Source of the DNA: JBOFLG01 sp051657745
Lineage (GTDB): Bacteria > Actinomycetota > Actinomycetes > Actinomycetales > Dermatophilaceae
Direction: 5' to 3'
DNA: 39,433 nucleotides
Assembly (NCBI GenBank): GCA_051657745.1
Contig: JBOFLG010000180.1
Span: 1-39,433 of the forward strand
Shown piece by piece: positions 1 to 6,836 of the stretch; position 1 is the first letter of the stretch; every line of letters begins with the position of its first letter. Under the pieces are notes generated by a model. That model did no database searches. It saw only the letters and a program-made list of their open reading frames with translations, and had not been told where the DNA came from. Made by a program: the position numbers and the translations under genes.

Positions 1-506
1 TGTATGTGGACCGTGACCCGGTGGTGGCGTCCTACGGGCGGGCGCACTTCAGCCGGGACCCGCAGGTGTCGGTGTGGCAGGCGGATCTGTGTGACCCGGA
101 GGCGGTGTGGTCCTCTCCGGCGGTGACCGACTCGATCACCACGTCCGAGCCGGTGGGCCTGCTGTTCGTTGCGGTGCTGCACTTCGTCAAGCACACGGAG
201 TCTTTAGAGGTGTTGGCTCGGTACCGCTCGCTCCTCCCACCGGGAAGCCAGGTCGCGATATCGCTGGTCTGTCAGGATCCGGTCGCGATGGGGAGTGCGG
301 ACGCCCAGAAGGCCCTGCGCGAGGAGTCAGCCGTCGTCGGGGACCGACTGAATCTCAACTTGGTGTTTCGTCCTTTTGCTGAAGTCGAGGAACTCTTCGA
401 CGGGTTGACGCTTGTCGATCCTGGCCTCGTGCCGGTGACTTCGTGGCGCTCCGACGAGGAGGTTGCGTCCATGGCCTACAGCGCCAGCGCGGTCGTGCAA
501 CTATGA
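1..506 (+). CDS. SAM-dependent methyltransferase (Methyltransf_19/DUF574-like), 5'-truncated by window edge
   Basis: The reading frame is open from the window edge (codon phase starts at base 3) to TGA at 504-506. The visible part begins YVDRDPVVASYGRA, which matches the end of the SAM-binding motif of actinobacterial S-adenosyl methyltransferases of the PF04672 type (typically V-x-V-D-x-D-P-V-V-x-x-x-R). Further matches are the GLLFVAVLHFV strand followed by a helix, and a C-terminal PGLVPVTSWR segment, all usual in that family. About the first third of a ~270-residue protein is missing because it lies outside the window. Substrate is unknown for the family. The downstream neighbour is an XRE/DUF5753 regulator on the same strand; this pairing is common in actinomycetes. 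The family call is confident; the function beyond methyl transfer is not known. Confidence 0.8.
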   Translation, partial: YVDRDPVVASYGRAHFSRDPQVSVWQADLCDPEAVWSSPAVTDSITTSEPVGLLFVAVLHFVKHTESLEVLARYRSLLPPGSQVAISLVCQDPVAMGSADAQKALREESAVVGDRLNLNLVFRPFAEVEELFDGLTLVDPGLVPVTSWRSDEEVASMAYSASAVVQL

Positions 507-629
507 CCGCCGCTGCGACGCCGAGTGGGTCTGTCGGTGCGGGGCAGACCGGGATAGTCTCGGCGGTTGAACCACGAGCCGACAGCGGCTTCGAGCGGTT
601 GGGTGTGCATAATTTGGCAGGGAGGACCA

Positions 630-1505
630 GTGAGCGAGTCAGCGACAGGGAGTTCGACCGGCCGAACGACAGTGCGCCGGATGATGATCGGTGCCCGTCT
701 GCGTCGGTTGCGGGAAGACCGGGGGATGTCTCGGGAGGATGCCGGGTACGTCATCCGCGCCTCAGAGTCCAAGATGAGCCGGTTGGAGTCAGGCCGCGTT
801 GCGTTCAAGGAGCGGGATGTCAGTGACCTCCTTGTCCTGTACGGAGTAACCGACCCTGAGCGTCGCGAGGGTTTTCTCGATCTGGTCAGGGACGCGAATC
901 GGCCGGGGTGGTGGCGAGAGTACGACGATGTCCTGCCCGGCTGGTTCAACACCTACATCGGGCTGGAGGAGGCCACGGCTCGAATCCGCGGCTACGAAAC
1001 CGGCTTGATTCCCGGGCTGCTCCAGACCGAAGACTATGCGCGTGCCGTTCTCGCAGCGGCGCAACCGCCGCTGGCGAGGGAGTATCTGGATCGTGCGGTG
1101 TCGTTGCGGATGACTCGCCAGAAGATCTTCACCCGCGACGACCCGCCCCACGTGTGGTTCGTTCTGGATGAGGCGACCCTGCACCGCACGGTCGGCGACC
1201 GAAGCACCCGGGTAGCCCAGTTGCGCCATCTCGCCACAGTCGCGGAGAGCGGTCGTGCCGTCATTCAGGTACTGCCGTTGAGTGCACGCGTCCACCTAGC
1301 CACCGGTGGGTCATTCACCATTCTGCGCTTCCAGGACGCTGACTTGCCGGACCTGGTGTACATCGAGCAGCTCATCAGCGCTCACTACCTCGACAAGCCC
1401 CAACACGTCGACCGCTACACCGAGGTGATGGACCACTTGACCACCAACGCCCTTGACCCCGAGGGCAGTTTAGAACTCCTCGACCACCTGTCGACCAGGC
1501 AGTGA
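630..1505 (+). CDS. XRE-family helix-turn-helix regulator with DUF5753 domain
   Basis: A predicted DNA-binding transcriptional regulator of about 291 residues. Near the N-terminus, IGARLRRLREDRGMSREDAG...ASESKMSRLESGR is a canonical XRE HTH. The rest (WWREYDDVLPGWFNTYIGLE, YETGLIPGLLQTEDYARAVL, and later VIQVLPLSARVHLATGGSF) is the DUF5753 signature found in many actinobacterial XRE proteins. I chose the GTG at 630 because GGGAGG lies just upstream (620-625); an in-frame ATG at 567 has no ribosome-binding site, and ATG 681 would cut into the HTH. In Streptomyces-like genomes such genes often precede a small DUF397 gene, but none is recognisable downstream here. Targets are unknown. Confidence 0.88.
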   Translation: MSESATGSSTGRTTVRRMMIGARLRRLREDRGMSREDAGYVIRASESKMSRLESGRVAFKERDVSDLLVLYGVTDPERREGFLDLVRDANRPGWWREYDDVLPGWFNTYIGLEEATARIRGYETGLIPGLLQTEDYARAVLAAAQPPLAREYLDRAVSLRMTRQKIFTRDDPPHVWFVLDEATLHRTVGDRSTRVAQLRHLATVAESGRAVIQVLPLSARVHLATGGSFTILRFQDADLPDLVYIEQLISAHYLDKPQHVDRYTEVMDHLTTNALDPEGSLELLDHLSTRQ

Positions 1506-2200
1506 GTGTGCCGGTTCCCCGTGGTCGTCTCTCCCGGGGCGGCACCCCAGCACTCTCGTGTCGGCCGTAGCGGGCCGAGGTCCGTCCGTCGTTCACGTGC
1601 GGTGCCCGACCGGTGGGCGGGCCCTGCGATGCCGGCAGATGCGGTGGGTCGCTCGTTCTGCACCGGCACTCGATGGGGGGTCGTGAACAATTCGGCTGAA
1701 TGCGGCCCGACGGGGGTTGGCATTTTGCTGAACATGTGGCATTCTCATCCACGCACCGGCGTTCAGGGAACGTCGGTGCACCACTATGTCGGGGGGCTTC
1801 CTGTCGCGGTGCTGCAAAATCGTTCTCCTGCAGGGAGATTCCGCTCGTTCAGTTGCATATGCATATGGGCGTGAGCGCGCACAGTCACGCCGTCGTGTTT
1901 AGGGGAATACCTCTACTTGACATTAGCTTTTTGGGAGTTTCGACGGACCCGTGGCTGCGTGACGGATGATGCTGTGGCGGCGACGCAGCGCCCCGGCCGG
2001 ACGATGACATGACGTGAATCGCCTTCTCCCCATGAGCGCGGCGCCTCGACGGACGCAAGGTCTCACGCTGACAGACGCGCGGCCGCGGTCGTGGCCGATG
2101 AGGCACCGGCCAGCACCCGAGACGCGCTCTGATCGCACACCGTCGGGGTAGCAGCACCTCGCGGACCGCAGGACCTATCACCCCCGCGATGCTCTGTCGG
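1506..2200. other. Gene-poor interval between the XRE regulator and tRNA-Gly
   Basis: Open frames here lack recognisable motifs and plausible ribosome-binding sites, so I see no supported gene. Two short palindromic sites stand out: CTCCTGCAGGGAG near 1827-1839 and GCATATGC at 1856-1863. A TTGACA box lies near 1917 but lacks a good -10 partner. The interval abuts the 3' end of tRNA-Gly, the side on which tRNA-targeting elements insert. I found no second copy of the tRNA 3' sequence within 1-2200. Confidence 0.4.
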
Positions 2201-2271
2201 AGCCGATGACGGGAATCGAACCCGCGTGTCCAGCTTGGGAAGCTGGCGCTCTACCATTGAGCTACATCGGC
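2201..2271 (-). tRNA. tRNA-Gly (anticodon CCC)
   Basis: On the minus strand a full cloverleaf can be drawn: acceptor GCCGATG pairs with CATCGGC, the D arm begins AGCTC, the anticodon stem CCAGC/GCTGG encloses loop TTCCCAA (anticodon CCC, reading GGG), and the T arm contains GGTTCGATTCC. The gene is 71 nt, the discriminator base is T, and CCA is not encoded. Its 5' end faces dcd, an arrangement often seen in actinobacteria. Its 3' end faces the gene-poor interval and the methyltransferase/XRE pair. Confidence 0.95.
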
Positions 2272-2371
2272 GCGGCCACGATGGAGTCCGTGAGGTCGGC
2301 TTCCCTGGCGCCCCAGAATCGTAGCCGACCCTCGCATCGGCTGCCCCGCGAGGGCCCGCGACCCGCCCTTG

Positions 2372-2377
2372 TAGCCT
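2372..2377 (+). promoter_or_regulatory. Candidate -10 box of dcd (leaderless)
   Basis: TAGCCT ends 6 nt before the GTG of dcd. This places a transcription start at or next to the start codon and there is no Shine-Dalgarno sequence, which suggests a leaderless mRNA, common in actinobacteria. No convincing -35 box is visible. Confidence 0.4.
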
Positions 2378-2383
2378 GGTCGC

Positions 2384-2959
2384 GTGCTGCTCTCCGACCG
2401 CGACATTCGCACCGAGATCGAGACCGGACGGGTTCGCCTTGACCCGTGGGACCCGACGATGGTCCAGCCGAGCAGTGTGGACGTGCGCCTCGACAAGTTT
2501 TTCAGGCTCTTCGACAACCACAAGTACCAGGTCATCGACCCCGCCAAGGACCAGGCCGACCTGACCCGGCTGGTCGAGGTGGAGCCGCGTGAGGGGTTCG
2601 TACTTCATCCGGGCGAGTTCGTGCTCAGCAGCACTGTCGAGACGGTCAGCCTCCCCGACGACCTGGCTGCTCGCGTCGAGGGCAAGTCGAGCCTGGGTCG
2701 GCTCGGCCTGCTCACCCATGCCACTGCCGGTTTCGTCGACCCCGGCTTCACCGGCCATGTGACGCTGGAGTTGAGCAACGTCGCCACCCTGCCGATCATG
2801 CTGTGGCCGGGGATGAAGATCGGCCAGCTTGCCTTCTTCCGCCTCTCGTCCAGCGCCGAAAATCCCTATGGCAGTAAGCAATACGGGTCGCACTACCAGG
2901 ATCAGCGCGGCCCCACGGCGAGCCGTAGTTTCCAGGGATTCCACCGCATCGACGTCTGA
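2384..2959 (+). CDS. dcd: dCTP deaminase (likely dUMP-forming, Mycobacterium-type)
   Basis: A 191-residue cytoplasmic enzyme of pyrimidine deoxynucleotide synthesis. It starts MLLSDRDIR and contains VQPSSVDVRLD, the phosphate-binding GKSSLGRLGLLTH motif, the GFVDPGFTGHVTLELSN motif carrying the catalytic Glu, the LWPGMKIGQLAFF strand, and the C-terminal YQDQRGPTASRS lid. Length and motifs closely follow M. tuberculosis Dcd, which deaminates dCTP and hydrolyses the product to dUMP; bifunctionality here is inferred from that similarity. The start is GTG without a ribosome-binding site, consistent with leaderless expression. It stands alone, followed by twin hairpins. Confidence 0.96.
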   Translation: MLLSDRDIRTEIETGRVRLDPWDPTMVQPSSVDVRLDKFFRLFDNHKYQVIDPAKDQADLTRLVEVEPREGFVLHPGEFVLSSTVETVSLPDDLAARVEGKSSLGRLGLLTHATAGFVDPGFTGHVTLELSNVATLPIMLWPGMKIGQLAFFRLSSSAENPYGSKQYGSHYQDQRGPTASRSFQGFHRIDV

Positions 2960-2998
2960 GCCCGGGTCGGATGACGCGTCACCGCGTCGAGGCGCGCC

Positions 2999-3037
2999 GC
3001 GCCACGCCTGGCGCACCCCCCGCGCCACGCCTGGCGC
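2999..3037 (+). terminator. Twin GC hairpins after dcd
   Basis: The sequence GCGCCACGCCTGGCGC, a 6-bp stem with CGCC loop, occurs twice in a row (2999-3014 and 3022-3037), each followed by ACCC, as a 23-bp tandem duplication. There is no T-tract, as is usual for high-GC bacteria. It probably ends the dcd transcript. Confidence 0.5.
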
Positions 3038-3243
3038 ACCCGCCGAGCAGCGGATTACTTGGTTGCTTGTTGGGGAGCGTCGCACAGCCTGGGGCCAGGT
3101 GCAGCCAGTCATCGCCACAGGTGGGCATCTCCGCGCTCGCGCCTACCGGGAGCGCGCCAACGACGTATCACCGGCACCGACCCGCGGCTCTTATCGGTGA
3201 ACGGCCACGACGGTGGCGTCACGACATCGATGCGGGAGGCGCC

Positions 3244-3867
3244 ATGGAGCCGAGGACCTCGGTGACCGACCTGGTCGCCGGTGCGCGCGGGGGCGACCAG
3301 GCTTCCTGGAACGCGCTGGTCGACCGTTTCCTACCGCTCGTCCGGCGTTGTATCGGCCGCTACCGACTCTCGATGGCTGATGCGGCGGACGTCAACCAGA
3401 CGGTCTGGCTCAAGCTGGTCGAGCATCTCGACGAGCTGCGTGAGCCCGGTGCGCTCCCGGGTTGGCTTGCAACCGTGGCTCGCCGCGAGTCGTTGCGCCT
3501 GATCGAGGGGCGTCGCCGAGCGCTCCCGACCGACCCGCAGAGCGGCGCCTTCGAGGCGGCCAGCGACGCCGCCGACTTCGACCAGGTGCTGGTCGATGAC
3601 GAGCGGCGCCGTGAGTTGCGTGCCGCAGTGGGGGAACTGCCCGACGGACGCCGTGAACTGATCGGTCTGTTGTTGGCCGACCCGCCGGTGCCCTATGAGG
3701 AGATCAGCCGCCGGCTCGACATCCCGGTCGGCAGCATTGGCCCTACCCGAGCTCGCGCGTTGGCCCAGCTGCGCCAGTCCAGTCGGCTCCGCGCGCTCGC
3801 CGAGACCATGTGTCCGGCCGGGTCCGCCGCCGGCCTGGGAGGCGGTCGGGATGTCGCGCTGGGATGA
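3244..3867 (+). CDS. ECF-type RNA polymerase sigma factor (locus A)
   Basis: About 207 residues. The N-terminal half is sigma-70 region 2 (WNALVDRFLPLVRRCIGRYR, then DAADVNQTVWLKLVEHLDEL and LPGWLATVARRESLRL). The C-terminal half is region 4 (LPDGRRELIGLLL...YEEISRRLDIPVGSIGPTRARALAQLR). There is no region 1.1 or 3, so it is extracytoplasmic-function-like. The start is ATG 3244 with GGGAGG at 3235-3240; longer upstream readings lack a ribosome-binding site and are low-complexity. The stop overlaps the next gene by 17 bp, suggesting translational coupling. The region-4 signature PVGSIGPTR recurs in the sigma factor of locus B (29199-29780). No membrane anti-sigma gene is adjacent, so control probably involves the soluble neighbour. 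Promoter targets are unknown. Confidence 0.9.
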   Translation: MEPRTSVTDLVAGARGGDQASWNALVDRFLPLVRRCIGRYRLSMADAADVNQTVWLKLVEHLDELREPGALPGWLATVARRESLRLIEGRRRALPTDPQSGAFEAASDAADFDQVLVDDERRRELRAAVGELPDGRRELIGLLLADPPVPYEEISRRLDIPVGSIGPTRARALAQLRQSSRLRALAETMCPAGSAAGLGGGRDVALG

Positions 3868-4291
3868 CGACGAGGCACTGATGGACGACCTGACCGATGC
3901 CGTGGGCTACGAGAGCGAGATTCCGCCGGCGTGGCGCGATGCCGCTCGTGGCGCGTTCGCCTGGCGCACCGTCGACCATGACTTGCTGCGGCTGGCCGAG
4001 GACGGCCGACTCGTCGGTACTGCGGTTCGTGGTCCAGGCGAGTCGCGCATCCTGTCGTTCGGCGGCGACGATGTGACACTGGAGATCGAGGTCAACGAGC
4101 ACCGGATCATGGGCCAGGTTCTTCCGTCCCGAGCGTGCACACTCACCATCGAGTCGCCGAACCCGCCATCGCGGTTGATCTCGATCGACGATTCGGGGCT
4201 GTTCGTGGTGGACCGGGTCGACCAGGGGTCGGTGCGGTTCGGCATCGAGATCGACGGCGCGACCCGGTACACCGAATGGATATTGCTCTAG
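3851..4291 (+). CDS. Small predicted beta-domain protein, putative sigma partner (locus A)
   Basis: 146 residues, ATG 3851 overlapping the sigma gene. The family is not recognised by name. The N-terminus is acidic and helical (DDDEALMDDLTDAVGY), followed by IPPAWRDAARGAFAWRTVDHDLLRLAED at about 24-51. The C-terminal ~70 residues look like a beta sandwich, with HRIMGQVLP, then DDSGLFVVDRVDQGSVRF (113-130), then strands to the end. The locus B protein at 28705-29202 has the same layout: a helix containing P-x-G-L-x-D-D-I-K-F-A, then a strand starting IDGWV, then DADGRFVLEDLDRRLVRF. That conserved D-x-(D/S)-G-x-F ... VRF pattern and the position directly after the sigma gene make these equivalents. 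No signal peptide or membrane span is seen. Inference: a soluble regulator or adaptor of the sigma factor. Confidence 0.7.
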   Translation: MSRWDDDEALMDDLTDAVGYESEIPPAWRDAARGAFAWRTVDHDLLRLAEDGRLVGTAVRGPGESRILSFGGDDVTLEIEVNEHRIMGQVLPSRACTLTIESPNPPSRLISIDDSGLFVVDRVDQGSVRFGIEIDGATRYTEWILL

Positions 4292-4332
4292 GCGTTCGCT
4301 GTTGGGACCAACCGAGGGTGGGAAGCCAGGTT

Positions 4333-4354
4333 CCGAAACGTGACCTTTCGGTCC
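4333..4354 (+). promoter_or_regulatory. Inverted repeat and motif shared with locus B
   Basis: CCGAAA (4333-4338) and TTTCGG (4346-4351) form a 6-bp inverted repeat around CGTGACC. The 13-mer GTGACCTTTCGGT at 4340-4352 differs by one base from GTGACATTTCGGT at 31752-31764, upstream of the locus B operon. The orientation relative to the downstream gene is opposite in the two loci, so this is only a candidate regulator site. Confidence 0.3.
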
Positions 4355-4508
4355 TTGCGGACTTCACGTGATCAACGTCGAGATCGACGGCGGCGACACC
4401 TAGCGCGATGATCTTCGCAGGGGTATTTCCGGCCGACCTGTCGCGGTCCATCTCAGTGAGAGCGCCGCGACCGGTGGTGTTCCCGACCAGAAATGAGGTG
4501 AGATCCCG

Positions 4509-5000
4509 ATGATCGGTCCAGATCATGACCCCTCCGAGTTCCATCCGGTGGCATGGCCGCGTATCCGCACGGTGCTGGAGTTCGATGCGGTGATCGCCGC
4601 CGTCGTGCAACGGAGAGCCGTTGACGTGCTCCCGCATCAGACCGCGGAGGCGGTGGCGAGCACGATCACGGCGGCCGTTGCCCAGGTCGCTGGGAAAGCC
4701 GACCTCGGCGCGCAGCCGCTCGATCCGCAGCGGGTGGACGACTTCGGCTACTGGTGGTGGTGCGGCGTGTGGCGGTGGTGGTGGAAGTTCCCGCCACCGC
4801 CTCCGCCGCCGCGGGAGCGGTGGCACCTCGGTGATGACCTCAACGCCGGCCCGAGTCCGTGGCCGCTGACGTCGGGCCTCGCGGAGGCTGCGTTCGTGCT
4901 TCTCGAGCTGGCTGGAGCGGTCGAGAAGTTCGGCAGCCCCGAGCTGGCTGAGGCCCTGGCCCCGATATTGAAGGACGCAGCTGCCTCGCCGACTGGCTGA
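4509..5000 (+). CDS. Trp/Pro-rich protein of unknown function (locus A)
   Basis: 163 residues, ATG 4509 preceded by GAGGTGAG (4495-4502). I recognise no family. Three parts are visible. Residues 1-75 look like a soluble helical domain (VLEFDAVIAAVVQRRAV, TAEAVASTITAAVAQVAGK). Residues 80-105 are extreme: YWWWCGVWRWWWKF holds seven Trp in residues 82-92 and is followed by seven consecutive Pro (95-101) and RERW. Residues 120-155 form an Ala/Leu/Glu-rich helical tail (LAEAAFVLLELAGAVEKF). There is no signal peptide. It lies between the sigma/beta pair and the convergent protease gene, so it belongs physically to locus A; locus B has no counterpart. Trp- and Pro-rich segments with Arg/Lys resemble membrane-active peptides, so an effector or protease substrate is conceivable but unproven. 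Confidence 0.7.
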   Translation: MIGPDHDPSEFHPVAWPRIRTVLEFDAVIAAVVQRRAVDVLPHQTAEAVASTITAAVAQVAGKADLGAQPLDPQRVDDFGYWWWCGVWRWWWKFPPPPPPPRERWHLGDDLNAGPSPWPLTSGLAEAAFVLLELAGAVEKFGSPELAEALAPILKDAAASPTG

Positions 5001-5010
5001 CCCGGCCGCA

Positions 5011-5055
5011 GCGCCCGAGCCGCACATCGTGATGGTTGGCGTGCGGCTCGGGCGC
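5011..5055 (+). terminator. Strong hairpin after the Trp/Pro-rich gene
   Basis: A perfect 15-bp stem, GCGCCCGAGCCGCAC (5011-5025) with its complement at 5041-5055, encloses a 15-nt loop. It starts 10 bp after the stop codon. There is no T-tract. It could act in both directions between the convergent genes. Confidence 0.75.
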
Positions 5056-5121
5056 GCTGAGGTCGTTATCGGCGGAGTCCCGGGCGGGTGTACCCCGGTA
5101 CGCCATCGTAGCCAGATACGA

Positions 5122-5155
5122 CTCTGGCCCAGTCGGCTCTCCGACCGGGCCAGAG
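5122..5155 (-). terminator. Hairpin after the locus A S8 protease gene
   Basis: CTCTGGCCC (5122-5130) pairs with GGGCCAGAG (5147-5155), with a further TCGG/CCGA pairing inside. It lies about 27 bp beyond the stop of the minus-strand protease gene. Confidence 0.6.
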
Positions 5156-5181
5156 CAGGGAGGTTGCTCAGCGCTGCGGGG

Positions 5182-6750
5182 TCACGACGGGGGGATGACG
5201 AAGATCGACCCGAGCTGAGGATGCTCCACACGCTTCGCCTCGTTGAGGATCGCGTCGCACGCTTTCCGGGGGGTCAGGCGGTCACGCGTTATCCGGGCGG
5301 CGATCATGCCAGCGACGAGCGGAGCGGAGAATGACGTGCCGCTCCACCGAGCAAGGCCGGTGGTGAATACCCGGACATCTTCCTTGTCGGGGGTCTCGTT
5401 GCAGATCAGGGTGCCGTCGGGGAAAGCGTTGACGTGGTTGCGGCCCAGCGCATAGACGTCGGCCGACACTCCATGGTTGGAGAACGACGACACTGCACCG
5501 TCGCGGTCCAATGACCCCACCCCGACGGCCCATGGGAACGCGGCCGGCCAGAACGGCAAGGCCGTCCCATCGTTGCCGGCGGCCGTGACGATCACGGTGT
5601 TCTTCCGGATTCGGGAGCTGTTCTTCCAGAGTTCTTCGAGCGAAAGCAGGGGCTGATCCTTTCGTGACCGCGTACCCGCCGAAATGCTGATCACCAGCGG
5701 AATCTCGTCCGGCGTTTCGTCCAGCATGGCCTGGACTCTCGCCGCCAGATTGGACTCGTTGATGTTGCCGTCAGGGCGAAAGAACTGATGGACCTGGACA
5801 TCCGCTGCCGGCGCCTGACAGCGCACCACCCCGGCAATGAATGTGCCATGCCCCTCGTATCCGACGAGTTGCCCTGGAGAGCCGCCGCCCTCGGGGTCGC
5901 CAGTGACTCCGTTCAGCCATGGTGACGTGTGTCGTGTCGTGTCGTTCAGCCCGGTATCGAACACGGCGACACGAATACCCGCGCCGGCGGTGCTATCGCA
6001 GCTCAGGGGCGGCCACGGTGCGGTCAACCCGGTCTCCTGGGGCTCGATGGCCGGGCAACTGCGGCCTGCCACTGACACATGCACAATGTGGTCAGGGGAC
6101 ACCTGGTTCGCGGCTGCCCCCGGGCCTAACGTGGCGCGGAGTTCCTGCTCGATCACGTCGAGGGCCTCGATCACATCAGGTGTGTCAGTCCCGCGCCGGT
6201 TGGGCAGCCGGAAGCGCACCACCCCCGTCACTGGGGTGCTCTCCAGGAGAAGCTCACCGTCGAAGATGTCGGGTCGGCGTTCGACCGCGGCGCGCACCTC
6301 GTGAACAACACTGCGCTGCTGGTTGTCTGGACCGTCCGGGTTGTCTGGACCGTCCGGGTCATCCGGGCCCGTTGGACCGTCTGGGTGGTCTGGACCGTCC
6401 AGGGCGTGACCACCGCGATCATTTCCGTCATCGCGCGCGTCACCACGGTCCGGTGTGTCACGAGGTGTCGGTTCGACATCACGCAGATCCGCGGCTGCGA
6501 CGCGTGGAGTGAGGAGATGGTCCGGAGTAACGGTGATGTCGCGGACCAGGATGTGCTGCGGGTCGCACATGAAGGTGAAGTCGCCGTCGTCAGGAGTGTC
6601 GACGGTGACATCCGTTGACTGTCGGATCAGCGCGAGCTGATCGCGGGCACGTTGCCGGTCGTCATCTCCGAACCGGCGGGCGCGGTCGTTGGGCTTGCCG
6701 ACCTGGTCGTCGCCGCCGTTGCTCTGAGCACTTCCGGGAATCTCCGTCAT
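5182..6750 (-). CDS. S8 subtilisin-like serine protease, cytoplasmic (locus A)
   Basis: 522 residues. The C-terminal ~270 residues are a subtilase domain with every catalytic element present: Asp265 in VAVFDTGLN, His301 in GHGTFIAG, the oxyanion Asn393 in TAAGNDGT, and Ser473 in SGTSFSAP. The first ~250 residues are a non-catalytic region with a hydrophilic N-terminus, a short strand-rich part (QHILVRDITV), a low-complexity Gly-Pro-Asp stretch (119-143), and a segment around 148-232 that resembles the N-region of the locus B protease. No signal peptide, membrane span or classical propeptide is evident, so it should act inside the cell. The start ATG is preceded by GAGGAG. It is divergent from the CHAT gene (86 bp apart) and convergent with the Trp/Pro-rich gene. 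Probable role: proteolytic step of a signalling or defence system; substrate unknown. Confidence 0.9.
   Translation of the reverse strand: MTEIPGSAQSNGGDDQVGKPNDRARRFGDDDRQRARDQLALIRQSTDVTVDTPDDGDFTFMCDPQHILVRDITVTPDHLLTPRVAAADLRDVEPTPRDTPDRGDARDDGNDRGGHALDGPDHPDGPTGPDDPDGPDNPDGPDNQQRSVVHEVRAAVERRPDIFDGELLLESTPVTGVVRFRLPNRRGTDTPDVIEALDVIEQELRATLGPGAAANQVSPDHIVHVSVAGRSCPAIEPQETGLTAPWPPLSCDSTAGAGIRVAVFDTGLNDTTRHTSPWLNGVTGDPEGGGSPGQLVGYEGHGTFIAGVVRCQAPAADVQVHQFFRPDGNINESNLAARVQAMLDETPDEIPLVISISAGTRSRKDQPLLSLEELWKNSSRIRKNTVIVTAAGNDGTALPFWPAAFPWAVGVGSLDRDGAVSSFSNHGVSADVYALGRNHVNAFPDGTLICNETPDKEDVRVFTTGLARWSGTSFSAPLVAGMIAARITRDRLTPRKACDAILNEAKRVEHPQLGSIFVIPPS
6322..6396 (-). repeat. In-frame Gly-Pro-Asp repeat in the locus A protease
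   Basis: DNA units related to TCTGGACCGTCCGGGT recur and encode residues 119-143 of the protease, variants of G-P-D-x-P-D. The array separates the N-terminal region from the middle and catalytic regions, as the Trp-containing repeat does in the locus B protease. Confidence 0.7.
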
Positions 6751-6836
6751 GGGGGGATCTCCTCACTAAGAATTGGGGTCGTACCACTTCTGGACCGTGC
6801 GGTGCGGCGAAAAATACTTGTGGGGTGAATCGGCGG
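6751..6836. promoter_or_regulatory. Divergent intergenic region between protease and CHAT genes
   Basis: These 86 bp must hold the start signals of two divergent genes unless transcripts start further inside. GAGGAG at 6758-6763 (minus strand) serves the protease. On the plus side TGTGGGG at 6820-6826 may serve the CHAT gene. The stretch is locally AT-richer (AAAAATACTT near 6810-6819). I cannot assign -10/-35 boxes with confidence. Confidence 0.4.

Noticed and set aside
1506..1874. DUF397 gene expected after an XRE/DUF5753 regulator
   Set aside because: No frame shows the W-x-K-S-S-Y-S or CVEVA pattern; the open frame has no family features.
4143..5231. 362-codon minus-strand frame covering the Trp/Pro-rich gene, part of which (4300-4500) reads like a plausible protein
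   Set aside because: It runs through both terminator hairpins and lacks start signals. The plus-strand gene has a ribosome-binding site. A decayed transposase fragment at 4300-4500 was considered but no motif supports it.
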